Shown one piece after another: positions 7,999 through 18,464 of a DNA stretch of 64,000 nucleotides; the first letter of the stretch is position 1; each line of letters begins with the position of its first letter. The DNA is taken from NCBI RefSeq assembly GCF_004216915.1, contig NZ_SGXD01000002.1, forward strand, positions 186,001-250,000, read 5' to 3'. The position numbers and the translations under genes were made by a program. The stretch comes from Motilibacter rhizosphaerae (GTDB lineage: Bacteria; Actinomycetota; Actinomycetes; Motilibacterales; Motilibacteraceae). The notes under the pieces were generated by a model. The model searched no databases, was not told the origin of the DNA, and saw only the letters and a program-made list of their open reading frames with translations.

Positions 7999-9033
7999 GT
8001 GACCACGGAGGACGCGCCCGGGGCTGCTCCGGACCGGCGGCCGACGCTGGCGATGGTGGCCGAGACCGCCGGGGTCAGCGCTCCAACGGTGTCGAAGGTC
8101 CTCAACGGCCGCGCCGACGTCGCCCCCGAGACCCGCGCCCGCGTGGAGCAGGCCGTCCGCGAGCTGCGCTACGTCCCGGGTGCGCGGCGGGCGCACCCGG
8201 AGGAGCGCATCGTCGAGATCGTCTTCGACGACCTGCTGAACTCCTACGCCTCCGAGATCATCGACGGGGCCGTGACCGCGGGCGTCGCCAAGGGCATCAC
8301 GGTCGTGCCGCGCCGCGTCGGTGACGACGTCCGGGGCGACTGGGCGCGACGCGTCCGGGGGGCCGGGCGCGAGGGGGTCATCGTCGTCACCTCCGTGCTC
8401 ACGCACGAGCAGATCGCCCAGTTCACGCGGGCCGGCCTCTCGCTCGTGGTCATCGACGCGATCAACCCGCCGCGCGCGGAGATGGCGAGCATCGGGTCGA
8501 CCAACTTCCTCGGCGCCGTCGACGCCACCGACCACCTGCTCGGCCTCGGCCACCGGCGCATCGCGCACCTCGGGGGCGCCAGCAGCCTCATGTGCTCCCT
8601 GGCCCGCGCCCACGGCTTCCGCGCGGCGATGGAGCGCGCCGGAGTGCCCGTCGTCGAGGACCTCGTGGTGTTCCGGCCGTTCACCTTCGAGGCCGGCGTC
8701 GAGACGGCCCTGCCGTGGCTGCGCGGCGCGCAGCGGCCGACCGCCGTCTTCGCCGCCTCCGACGGGCTGGCGCTCGGCGTCCTCGAGGCCGCCCGCCAGT
8801 GCGGGCTGCGGGTGCCCGAGGACCTCAGCGTCGTCGGCTTCGACGACACGTACGCCGCGGCGATGTCCGCTCCCCCGCTGACGACGGTGCACCAGCCCCT
8901 GCGCGAGATGGGGGCGCGGGCGGTGGACACCCTGCTCGGGATCGCGGCGGGCGACCCGCTCGCGACGTACCACATCGAGCTCGCCACCCGGCTGACCGTC
9001 CGCTCGTCCACGGCACCCGCACCGACGGCCTGA
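7999..9033 (+). CDS. LacI-family transcriptional regulator
   Basis: 344 aa. The N-terminal helix-turn-helix reads TLAMVAETAGVSAPTVSKVL, followed by the hinge helix (RVEQAVRELRYVPG). A periplasmic-binding-protein-like effector domain fills the rest, with GHRRIAHLGG, FAASDGLALGVL and VVGFDDTYAAAM as family landmarks. GTG at 7999 has GGAGG just upstream, and a -10 like TAGCGT lies at 7945-7950. It lies 250 bases upstream of a GH10 xylanase on the same strand. With the shared palindrome theme, the simplest reading is a xylo-oligosaccharide-responsive repressor of the xylanase and perhaps of the xyl importer. The effector itself cannot be read from sequence. Confidence 0.93.
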   Translation: MTTEDAPGAAPDRRPTLAMVAETAGVSAPTVSKVLNGRADVAPETRARVEQAVRELRYVPGARRAHPEERIVEIVFDDLLNSYASEIIDGAVTAGVAKGITVVPRRVGDDVRGDWARRVRGAGREGVIVVTSVLTHEQIAQFTRAGLSLVVIDAINPPRAEMASIGSTNFLGAVDATDHLLGLGHRRIAHLGGASSLMCSLARAHGFRAAMERAGVPVVEDLVVFRPFTFEAGVETALPWLRGAQRPTAVFAASDGLALGVLEAARQCGLRVPEDLSVVGFDDTYAAAMSAPPLTTVHQPLREMGARAVDTLLGIAAGDPLATYHIELATRLTVRSSTAPAPTA

Positions 9034-9165
9034 GCCACCCGCGGCACCACGCCCCCGACGCCCTGCGGCGCCGGTCGTCGCCGCGCGCCCGGAGCCGGAC
9101 GGACTCGCGGAGTCGTTGCGCCGCAGGCGTTCTGCGTCGCCGAGCAGCACGCCGGCGGTTGCGCC

Positions 9166-9194
9166 TTGACGGCACCCGCTCCCCGACCTAGAGT
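9166..9194 (+). promoter_or_regulatory. Promoter of the GH10 xylanase gene
   Basis: TTGACG (9166-9171), a 17-base spacer, then TAGAGT (9189-9194). The predicted start, about 9201, falls inside the left arm of the inverted repeat at 9195-9228, giving a leader of about 85 bases. Confidence 0.75.
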
Positions 9195-9228
9195 CCGAAA
9201 CTGTCGGCAAGGAGCCGACACATTTCGG
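9195..9228. promoter_or_regulatory. Inverted repeat over the xylanase start point
   Basis: CCGAAACTGTCGGC and GCCGACACATTTCGG flank AAGGA. The arms pair as CCGAAA/TTTCGG plus TGTCGGC/GCCGACA with a small internal mismatch. As DNA it is well placed to be a repressor operator. As RNA it would form a 5' stem-loop. The CCGAAA half-site resembles the 7899-7913 palindrome. Confidence 0.6.
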
Positions 9229-9285
9229 CGGTGGGGCCGCGTACGTGGGGAACGGCCCCCCGCCACGAACACGAGGGAGTGCTTC

Positions 9286-10434
9286 GTGAAGCTGCGACGT
9301 CTTGTGACTGCGGGCGCCATCGGCGTCTCCGCGGTGCTGGCGGTCACCTCCACGGGGATCGCGTCCGGCTCGTCGGTCCCGTCCGACTCGCTGCGCGCCC
9401 TGGCCGACGACTACAACCTGAAGATCGGGTCGGCGATCATCCCCTTCGACCTCGACAACCCGGCCTACGCCAAGGTCGCGGGCGAGCAGTTCTCGTCGGT
9501 GACGCCGGGCAACGAGATGAAGTGGGAGACGGTCGAGCCGACCCGCGGGACCTACGACTGGTCGAAGGCCGACCGGCTCGTGTCCTTCGCCGAGGCCCAC
9601 GGCCAGCAGGTCCGCGGCCACGTGCTGCTGTGGCACAACCAGCTCCCCGGCTGGCTCACCTCGGGCGTCGCCGACGGCAGCATCACCAAGGCCCAGCTGC
9701 GCGACCTGCTCCAGAAGCACATCACCGACGAGGTGGCGCACTTCAAGGGCAAGATCTGGCAGTGGGACGTGGCCAACGAGTTCTTCGCCGACTCGTGGAG
9801 CCCGCAGCCGCTGGCCAACGGCATGAACGGTGACGACTTCTGGGTGAAGAACCTCGGCACGGGGATCGTCGCCGACGCCTTCCGCTGGGCGCACGCCGCC
9901 GACCCGAAGGCGCTGCTGTTCTACAACGACTACAACATCACCGGCGCCGACGGCACCAACGCGAAGTTCCAGGCGGCGTACGACTTCGTGAAGTCGCTCA
10001 AGGAGCAGGGCGTCCCGATCGACGGCGTCGGCGAGCAGGGCCACCTCGACACGCAGTACGGCTTCCCGACGAAGATGCAGCAGGACCTCCAGGCCTTCGC
10101 CGACCTGGGCCTGCGCGTGGCGATCACCGAGGCCGACGTCCGCACGTTCGTCGAGCAGACGGACGACAAGCAGACGCCGACTGACCAGCTCGCCATGTCG
10201 GCCCAGCCGTTCTACTACGACCAGATGCTCAAGGCCTGCCTCGCGGTCCGCAGCTGCATCTCGTTCACCGTCTGGGGCTTCGGCGAGGCCGACTCGTGGG
10301 TCCCCGGCTGGTTCACGGGCGAGGGCTACGCCGGCATCTACAACACCGACGTCCAGCCCAAGACGGCGTACTACACGCTGCAGCAGGACCTCCAGCTGGC
10401 GCAGGACGGCGCGCAGAAGCGCAAGCACCACTAG
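9286..10434 (+). CDS. Secreted endo-1,4-beta-xylanase, GH10
   Basis: Cleaves internal beta-1,4 bonds of xylan outside the cell. 382 aa: a signal peptide (MKLRRLVTAGAIGVSAVLAV) and one GH10 barrel with WHNQLPGW, the acid/base Glu165 in WDVANEFF, and the nucleophile Glu282 in ITEADVRT. The aromatic loop TVWGFGEADSWVPGW replaces the more usual TVWGVTDSDSW, and ITEAD replaces ITELD, so it is a divergent member. No carbohydrate-binding module follows. GTG at 9286 has GAGGGAG upstream. Its products would feed the xylFGH importer at the other end of this region. Control by the adjacent LacI regulator is inferred from the inverted repeat at its start point. Confidence 0.94.
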   Translation: MKLRRLVTAGAIGVSAVLAVTSTGIASGSSVPSDSLRALADDYNLKIGSAIIPFDLDNPAYAKVAGEQFSSVTPGNEMKWETVEPTRGTYDWSKADRLVSFAEAHGQQVRGHVLLWHNQLPGWLTSGVADGSITKAQLRDLLQKHITDEVAHFKGKIWQWDVANEFFADSWSPQPLANGMNGDDFWVKNLGTGIVADAFRWAHAADPKALLFYNDYNITGADGTNAKFQAAYDFVKSLKEQGVPIDGVGEQGHLDTQYGFPTKMQQDLQAFADLGLRVAITEADVRTFVEQTDDKQTPTDQLAMSAQPFYYDQMLKACLAVRSCISFTVWGFGEADSWVPGWFTGEGYAGIYNTDVQPKTAYYTLQQDLQLAQDGAQKRKHH

Positions 10435-10502
10435 CCCTCCCGCGCTGCCCGACGGCGGTGCGTCCCGGTCCGACCCGGGGCGCACCGCCGTCCCGCGTCT
10501 GC

Positions 10503-10551
10503 GAACAGGGGCACCCAGTAGCGCTCGGACGCGCACTGGGTGCCCCCGTTC
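10503..10551. repeat. Hairpin repeat, copy 1
   Basis: GAACAGGGGCACCCAGT and ACTGGGTGCCCCCGTTC form a 17-bp stem (one G-T pair) with a 15-base loop containing GCTCGGACG. A second copy follows at 10574-10628. The pair lies between the convergent xylanase and acnA genes. Confidence 0.8.
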
Positions 10552-10573
10552 AGAACGGCGCGGCCCGCCGCCG

Positions 10574-10628
10574 ACCGAACAGGGGCACCCAGTGCCGCTC
10601 GGACGCCCACTGGGTGCCCCCGTTCGGT
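10574..10628. repeat. Hairpin repeat, copy 2
   Basis: Same unit as 10503-10551 with a longer 21-bp stem (ACCGAACAGGGGCACCCAGT... paired with its complement at 10608-10628, one wobble) and the loop CCGCTCGGACGCC. The conserved arms plus the shared loop core GCTCGGACG show that the two copies are related, not independent hairpins. Confidence 0.8.
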
Positions 10629-10650
10629 CGCGGGGCGGCGGCCCGGACGT

Positions 10651-10689
10651 GCCACTGGCCCGGCCCCCCGAGGGGACCGGGCCAGTGGC
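10651..10689. terminator. Bidirectional terminator between xylanase and acnA
   Basis: GCCACTGGCCCGG and CCGGGCCAGTGGC form a perfect 13-bp stem, extended by a GGGG/CCCC pairing with one bulge. It lies 15 bases past the acnA stop on the reverse strand. Confidence 0.7.
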
Positions 10690-10703
10690 GTCAGTGCGGT
10701 GGA

Positions 10704-13493
<2,790 letters not shown>

Positions 13494-13567
13494 GGCGTCT
13501 CCTCCTCGATGCGTACGGCCGGTCAAGTCTGCCTTGCCGCCCGCACCGCCGTGGAGGCGGGTCGCTG

Positions 13568-14275
13568 CTACGCCGCGCGCTGGGCCGCCGCGGCGGCGGC
13601 CGCCGCCCTGCCCTTGACCGAGGAGGCGTAGATGTCGACGTACTCCTGGTCCGACAGGCGCATCAGCGCGTACATGATCTCGTCGGTGACCGAGCGCAGC
13701 ACGAAGCGGTCGGACTCGAGCCCGTAGTAGCGGGAGAAGTCGAGCGGCTCACCGATCCGGATGCCGACCCTGCCGGGCTTCGGCAGCACCTGGCCGGGCG
13801 GTTGGACCTTCTCCGTGTCGATCATGGCGACTGGGATGACCGGCACACGGGCCTCGAGCGCGAGGCGGGCGACGCCGGTGCGGCCGCGGTAGAGCCGGCC
13901 GTCCGGCGAGCGGGTGCCCTCGGGGTAGATGCCGAACAGCTCGCCGGCCTCGAGGACGCGCAGACCCGTACGCAGCGCCGCCTCGCTCGCACGGCCGCCC
14001 GAGCGGTCGACGGGGGTGGCGCCGACGCCGCGGAAGAACCACGCGGTCAGCCGGCCCTTGAGGCCCGGGGTGTCGAAGTACTCCGCCTTCGCCATGAAGG
14101 TCGTGCGCCGCGGCACGACGAGCGGCAGGAAGAAGGAGTCGGAGAACGAGAGGTGGTTGCTCGCGAGGATCGCCGCACCCTCGGCGGGCACGTGCTCGAG
14201 CCCCTCGACCTCCGGCCGGAAGAACAGCCAGAGCAGCGGGCCCACCAGCACGCGCTTGAGCAGCCAGTAGAACAT
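13568..14275 (-). CDS. plsC: 1-acyl-sn-glycerol-3-phosphate acyltransferase family protein
   Basis: Membrane-associated acyltransferase that would acylate lysophosphatidate to phosphatidate. 235 aa with an N-terminal hydrophobic segment (LLWLFF), the catalytic NHLSFSD (HX4D motif) and [13 protein letters not shown], the substrate-binding block. The C-terminus is a run of alanines (nine in a short stretch), encoded by GC repeats. It is divergent from the esterase at 14354. The equivalent position in M. tuberculosis is held by a PlsC homologue next to glycolipid genes, so a role in phosphatidylinositol mannoside or phospholipid synthesis is possible. The precise acyl acceptor is not readable. 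Confidence 0.9.
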   Translation of the reverse strand: MFYWLLKRVLVGPLLWLFFRPEVEGLEHVPAEGAAILASNHLSFSDSFFLPLVVPRRTTFMAKAEYFDTPGLKGRLTAWFFRGVGATPVDRSGGRASEAALRTGLRVLEAGELFGIYPEGTRSPDGRLYRGRTGVARLALEARVPVIPVAMIDTEKVQPPGQVLPKPGRVGIRIGEPLDFSRYYGLESDRFVLRSVTDEIMYALMRLSDQEYVDIYASSVKGRAAAAAAAAQRAA

Positions 14276-14353
14276 CGGGCCAGGCTAGAGCAATCCGGCC
14301 CCTCGCAGGCACGACCGACAGACAAGCCCGCCGTGGCGTGGGAGCATGGGGCG

Positions 14354-15124
14354 GTGCGGGTCCGGGCGGACGCAGCGGCATTCTCCAGCGACGGGCACCC
14401 CTCGGCTGCGGGCCGTGTCGGGGTGCTGCTCTGCCACGGCTTCACCGGCTCCCCGCAGTCGCTCCGCCCCTGGGCCGAGCACCTCGCCGGGGAGGGCCTC
14501 GCGGTCCGCCTCCCCCGGCTCCCGGGGCACGGGACGAGCTGGCGCGAGATGGCGCTGACCTCCTGGGAGGACTGGTACGCCGTGCTGGAGCGCGCGCTGC
14601 TGGACCTGCGCGGGCAGTGCGACCGGGTCGTCGTGGCGGGGCTGTCCATGGGCGGCACGCTCGCGCTGCGCCTCGCCGAGACCCACGCGGTGGACGGGCT
14701 CGTCCTCGTCAACCCCAGCGTGCTGAGCACCAACCGGCTGCTGCCGCTGGTGCCCGTGCTGCAGCACGTCGTGCCGAGCGTCGCCAGCATCGCGAGCGAC
14801 GTCGCGGCGCCCGGCGTGACGGAGACGGCATACGACCGGGTGCCGGTCCGCTCGGTAGCCGCTCTGCGCCGGCTGTGGGCGCTGACCCGGCAGGACCTCC
14901 CGCTCGTGACCGCGCCGCTGCTGGTCTTCCGCTCGGCGGTCGACCACGTGGTCGAGCCGGTCAACACCGACGTGGTGCTGGCTGGGGTCTCCTCGACGCA
15001 GGTGGAGGTCCACGTGCTGGAGCGCAGCTTCCACGTGGCGACGCTGGACCACGACGCCCCCCGCATCTTCGCCCGGTCGGCGGAGTTCGCCCGGGGGCTC
15101 GCGCTCGAGGAGGCCCTGCCGTGA
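14354..15124 (+). CDS. Alpha/beta hydrolase, carboxylesterase type
   Basis: Cytosolic serine esterase/lipase-like enzyme of the Est30 group, 256 aa. Oxyanion region CHGFTGSPQSLRPW, nucleophile Ser98 in GLSMGGT, acid Asp197 in SAVDHVVEP and His227 in SFHVATLDHD form a complete triad at the spacing normal for the family. The start is uncertain: GTG 14354 is used, with GTG 14333 in frame. It is separated from the next gene by 19 bases that include AGGAGG, so both are probably cotranscribed. The natural substrate is unknown; neighbouring lipid genes suggest acylglycerols. Confidence 0.88.
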   Translation: MRVRADAAAFSSDGHPSAAGRVGVLLCHGFTGSPQSLRPWAEHLAGEGLAVRLPRLPGHGTSWREMALTSWEDWYAVLERALLDLRGQCDRVVVAGLSMGGTLALRLAETHAVDGLVLVNPSVLSTNRLLPLVPVLQHVVPSVASIASDVAAPGVTETAYDRVPVRSVAALRRLWALTRQDLPLVTAPLLVFRSAVDHVVEPVNTDVVLAGVSSTQVEVHVLERSFHVATLDHDAPRIFARSAEFARGLALEEALP

Positions 15125-15143
15125 GCGGCCAGGAGGCCCGGTC

Positions 15144-15803
15144 GTGAGCGGCCCGGACGAGCGCGAGGACCGCGTCGAGGTGGCCGTCCTCGCAGCCGAG
15201 CACGTCGACGCCGCGGTCATCCTGCTGCACGAGGCCGGGCTCGACGTGCGCGCGCTGCGCCTCGAGGGTGACGCGAGCGGGCGGCGGCGCATCCTCGTCG
15301 CGCCCGACGAGGCGGACCAGGCGCACCAGCTGCTCGCCGAGCGCCTGCCGCAGGCGGTGGAGACGCGTACCCACGCCGGGGGCATCGCCGACGAGCCCGC
15401 CGCGGCCGACGGTGCGGTCGATGACCAGGCCTGGGCAGAGATCGTCGCGGCCTTCCGTGCGCCGGCGGCCGACGTCTCGGGGCGGAGGCTCCCGCCGCCG
15501 GTCCAGCCGCCCGCTCCCGTCCAGGCGGCCGAGCTGCCCCCCGCGCTGGACCCCCTCGACGTCGAGGAGCACTTCGAGCCCGAGCCGCCTCCGCCGCTCC
15601 CCCGCCTCGGCTGGCTGCTGACCAGTGCCTGGGTCGGTGTGGTCGGCACCCCGCTGCTGTTCCTGCTGGCGCTGTGGGTCCACGTCGACGTGACGGGCTG
15701 GCTCGGCGCCGCGGGGGTCGCGGTCTTCGTCGGGAGCTTCCTCGTGCTCGTCAGCCGGCTCGGCGACGGGCCGGACGACTGGGACGACGGCGCGGTCGTC
15801 TAG
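15144..15803 (+). CDS. Two-helix membrane protein of unknown function
   Basis: 219 aa. The N-terminal 75 residues form an alpha/beta domain (VEVAVLAAEHVDAAVILLHE ... ILVAPDEADQAHQLL) that resembles small signal-transducer-like domains of the DUF2007 kind; this match is by eye and weak. A proline-rich linker (residues about 110-150) leads to two transmembrane helices near the C-terminus (LTSAWVGVVGTPLLFLLAL and LGAAGVAVFVGSFLVLV). GTG at 15144 has AGGAGG seven bases upstream. It is probably cotranscribed with the esterase and is followed by a strong terminator. Confidence 0.8.
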   Translation: MSGPDEREDRVEVAVLAAEHVDAAVILLHEAGLDVRALRLEGDASGRRRILVAPDEADQAHQLLAERLPQAVETRTHAGGIADEPAAADGAVDDQAWAEIVAAFRAPAADVSGRRLPPPVQPPAPVQAAELPPALDPLDVEEHFEPEPPPPLPRLGWLLTSAWVGVVGTPLLFLLALWVHVDVTGWLGAAGVAVFVGSFLVLVSRLGDGPDDWDDGAVV

Positions 15804-15825
15804 CCGCCCGGCGCGCGGACGAGCA

Positions 15826-15861
15826 GACCGGGGCCGCCGGCACTGCGCGGCGGCCCCGGTC
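15826..15861. terminator. Bidirectional terminator
   Basis: GACCGGGGCCGCCG and CGGCGGCCCCGGTC make a perfect 14-bp stem with an eight-base loop, between two convergent genes ending at 15803 and 15869. Confidence 0.75.
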
Positions 15862-15868
15862 GAGCGCC

Positions 15869-17626
15869 CTACATGTGGACGGTGACCTGCTCGCTCACCG
15901 AGCCGGCGCTGTTGGTGGCGGTGACCGTCACCACCGCCGTGGCGTAGGCCGGCTTGGGGCTGCGTCCGTTGAGCTTCACCGAGCCGGGCTTGGCCGTCGC
16001 CACCATCCACGACGGGGCGCCGCTGACCGTCATCGTCGCGCCGCCGGAGGCGGTGATGATGTCGGTGAGGCTCGTGCCCGGCGCGAGCTTGACGTCGGTC
16101 GAGCCGCCGTTGAACACCGGCGTGGCGAGGACGCTGAGGGCGAGCTTGCCGCTGCCCTTGCCGACCGAGTTGGTCGCCTTGATCGTGATGTACGCCGTCC
16201 CCGCCGTGCTCGGGGTGCCGCTGATGAGGACCCCGTCCGCGCTGGGGCTGGACGTCAACCCGGCGGGCAGCCCGTAGACCGCGACGGCCGGGGCGGGCGA
16301 GCCGCTCACCGGGATGTCGATGCTGTACGGCTGCCCGACCGGAGTGCTGGCCGTGCCCGGGCTCGCCACCACTGGCGCCGTGAGGTGCGAGGCGATGGCG
16401 ATGGAGTACGGCCCGCCCTCGATGGCGCCGTCGAGCACGTACCCGGTCTGGTCGACGTCCTTCAGCTCGATGGACGGCGTGACCGGCTGGCCGTTGGCCT
16501 GCAGCCGCCCGAGGTCGTCCAGCGTGAAGTCGGCCAGGTCGGGGTCGCCCGGCGTGCCGTCGCCGACGTGCGTCACCCGCAGGCTGGCGTCGATCTGGTG
16601 GCCGTTGGCCTCGAGGCGGATGAAGTTCTGGTAGCTGTTGTTGGGGTCACCGAGGTTCGACAGGTGCCGCCCCGTCACCGTGATGACGACGCCGTGGTCC
16701 TCGGGGAAGAACACGCACTGCCCGTTGTTCCCCTGGTGGCAGTCCATCCCCGTGACGGTGGGCGCCTCGGCCGTGAAGTTCCCGCCCGAGCTGACGGAGT
16801 GGGAGCGGATGTCGCTGTTCCACTGCGGGCTGGCCGACTTCACCTGGATGAACAGCGGCAGCGGCGCCGCGCTGTCGGGGTACTGCGCGCCGCGGTCGGT
16901 GTAGAGCCGCGCGGTCACCGACCCGTCGGGCTGGTGCACGATGTCGTACAGGTCCTGGTTCGAGCCCATCGTGGTGGCCGGGGTGTTGACCTGGTTGAAG
17001 GCGTAGATCGCCGGGTCGTCCAGCAGCTGCCCCCGCAGCGTCACGTGGTCGCCGCCCTCGCTCGCCGAGGTGGGCGAGGGGGCGCCGTTCGCGTCGTGGA
17101 TCGTGACCGAGGTGACCGCCGGGATGAGCGCGTCCAGCTCGTGCGAGCCGCTCTCGACGTAGTACGGCCCCTCGTAGGTGGGGCCCTCGAAGCGGATGAA
17201 CATCTGGATGCCGTTGAACGGGCTCGACGCGATCGCCGACGCCTGCCCCAGGCTGAGGTCCGGGTTCGTGAACGTCAGCGTGGTGCCGTCGTCGGACACG
17301 ACCGGAGCGGCGGTGCTGCTGGAGCTGCCGATGTCGTCCTGCAGCAGGATGCTGCTGGCGTCGTCGTCGGTGTCGTAGTCCACCTCGGTGATGCGCTGGA
17401 GGTCCGTGCCGTGCACGGTGATGCGGTGGCTCGAGCCGCCGAACAGGCTCATGTCCCCGGCCGGTACGCCGGCCGCCTCCACCGACGAGACCGTGAACAG
17501 CACGGTCGACGGCACGCTGGCCTGCGCCGGTCCGGCCAGGGGCACCGTGCCCGCGGCCGTGCCCGCGGCCGCCACGGCGGCGCACAGCACCACCCGCTGC
17601 GCCCGCCCCCTCAGTCCACTCGTCAT
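15869..17626 (-). CDS. Large secreted protein with Ig-like repeats
   Basis: 585 aa. An N-terminal signal peptide (cleavage likely after GPAQA) is followed by beta-rich modules. The middle has IPT/TIG-like openings (PAVTSVTIHDANG, APTVTGMDC, then VVITVTGRHL). The C-terminal third has two putative-Ig/cadherin-like units (GLPAGLTSSPSADGVLISGT, then GAPSWMVATAKPG). No sortase motif or membrane anchor is seen. Two cysteines in MDCHQGNNGQCVFF could form a disulfide. It is rich in Ser, Thr, Asp and Asn compared with its neighbours and stands alone in its own unit. Likely an extracellular adhesive or binding protein; ligand unknown. Confidence 0.85.
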   Translation of the reverse strand: MTSGLRGRAQRVVLCAAVAAAGTAAGTVPLAGPAQASVPSTVLFTVSSVEAAGVPAGDMSLFGGSSHRITVHGTDLQRITEVDYDTDDDASSILLQDDIGSSSSTAAPVVSDDGTTLTFTNPDLSLGQASAIASSPFNGIQMFIRFEGPTYEGPYYVESGSHELDALIPAVTSVTIHDANGAPSPTSASEGGDHVTLRGQLLDDPAIYAFNQVNTPATTMGSNQDLYDIVHQPDGSVTARLYTDRGAQYPDSAAPLPLFIQVKSASPQWNSDIRSHSVSSGGNFTAEAPTVTGMDCHQGNNGQCVFFPEDHGVVITVTGRHLSNLGDPNNSYQNFIRLEANGHQIDASLRVTHVGDGTPGDPDLADFTLDDLGRLQANGQPVTPSIELKDVDQTGYVLDGAIEGGPYSIAIASHLTAPVVASPGTASTPVGQPYSIDIPVSGSPAPAVAVYGLPAGLTSSPSADGVLISGTPSTAGTAYITIKATNSVGKGSGKLALSVLATPVFNGGSTDVKLAPGTSLTDIITASGGATMTVSGAPSWMVATAKPGSVKLNGRSPKPAYATAVVTVTATNSAGSVSEQVTVHM

Positions 17627-17794
17627 CTGCTCTCCCCAGGCGCACCGGGTGCGCGGTCAGCGCCCACGCGCGTCTGCTGGGCGTCGCGGTGACCCTAGGG
17701 GCGGGCGCGTCCCCGCGGGCCCGAACGGACCTTCGGGCAACGATCCCGGGTGGCGCCCGCTCCAGCCTCGCCATGAGGTACGCGGCCGGGCGCC

Positions 17795-18460
17795 TCAGGG
17801 CAGGTCGAGCTCGGCCAGCACGGGCAGGTGGTCGGTCGCGACCGGGAGGTCGGCGCCGTCCACGACGTCGTGCGGCACGATGCAGCGCGCGACCCGCAGC
17901 CCCGGGCTGACGAGCACGGCGTCGATGCGCCGTGCCGGCCGCCGCGCCGGGAACGTCGGACCGCCCTCGGGGCAGGCGTCCCGCAGCCCCGCCTCCGCGA
18001 ACGCCGCCCACGCGGGCCCGCCGGGCGGTTCGTTGAGGTCGCCCGCCACGACCCACGGCCCGGAGCCGCGCGACCGGAGCACCGCGAGCACGTCGGCGGC
18101 GTTGCGCTGCCGCTCGTCGGGCCGCAGCCCGAGGTGGACGCTGGCGACGTCGACGTCCCCGAACCGGGCCACCGCGACTCCCCGGGCGTGCAGCCCGGGC
18201 GTACGCCGGAAGCGCACCGCCGCCGCCTCGTCCACCGGGATCCCGGCGCGGACGAGCAGGGCGGGACCGTGCGCGGCGCGACCACCGCAGGCCAGGCGCA
18301 GACCGCACTCCGCAGCGAAGCGCTGGAGCAGCCACCGCTGCAAGGGGAACCGCGGCGCCTCCTGCAGGCAGACGGCGTCGGGAGCGCAGGCGCGGACGAC
18401 GCGGGCGGCGGCCGCCCGGTCGTCGCGCAGGCTGCGGACGTTGTACGTCAGCAGCCGCAC
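17795..18460 (-). CDS. Endonuclease/exonuclease/phosphatase family protein
   Basis: 221 aa metal-dependent phosphoesterase fold (DNase I-like). Landmarks: MRLLTYNVRSLRDD, CLQEAPR with the metal-binding Glu, ASVHLGLRPDERQRNA, VVAGDLNEPPGGPAW, RRIDAVLVSPG and ATDHLPVLAELDLP with the catalytic Asp-His. No signal peptide, so an intracellular role is likely. It starts only four bases after the glucokinase stop, on the same strand, so they form an operon. Substrate (DNA, phospholipid or nucleotide) cannot be told from sequence. Confidence 0.9.
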   Translation of the reverse strand: MRLLTYNVRSLRDDRAAAARVVRACAPDAVCLQEAPRFPLQRWLLQRFAAECGLRLACGGRAAHGPALLVRAGIPVDEAAAVRFRRTPGLHARGVAVARFGDVDVASVHLGLRPDERQRNAADVLAVLRSRGSGPWVVAGDLNEPPGGPAWAAFAEAGLRDACPEGGPTFPARRPARRIDAVLVSPGLRVARCIVPHDVVDGADLPVATDHLPVLAELDLP

Positions 18461-18464
18461 CGGG

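Noticed and set aside
9166-9285. Xylanase start at 9166 (longer open frame)
   Set aside because: That stretch contains the promoter and inverted repeat; GTG 9286 has a ribosome binding site and begins a normal signal peptide.
10503-10628. CRISPR array
   Set aside because: Only two units, each itself a long palindrome with no unique spacers and no cas genes.
13595-13615. GC-rich hairpin near the end of plsC
   Set aside because: It encodes the alanine run of the protein; the pairing follows from GCN/GGC codon repeats.
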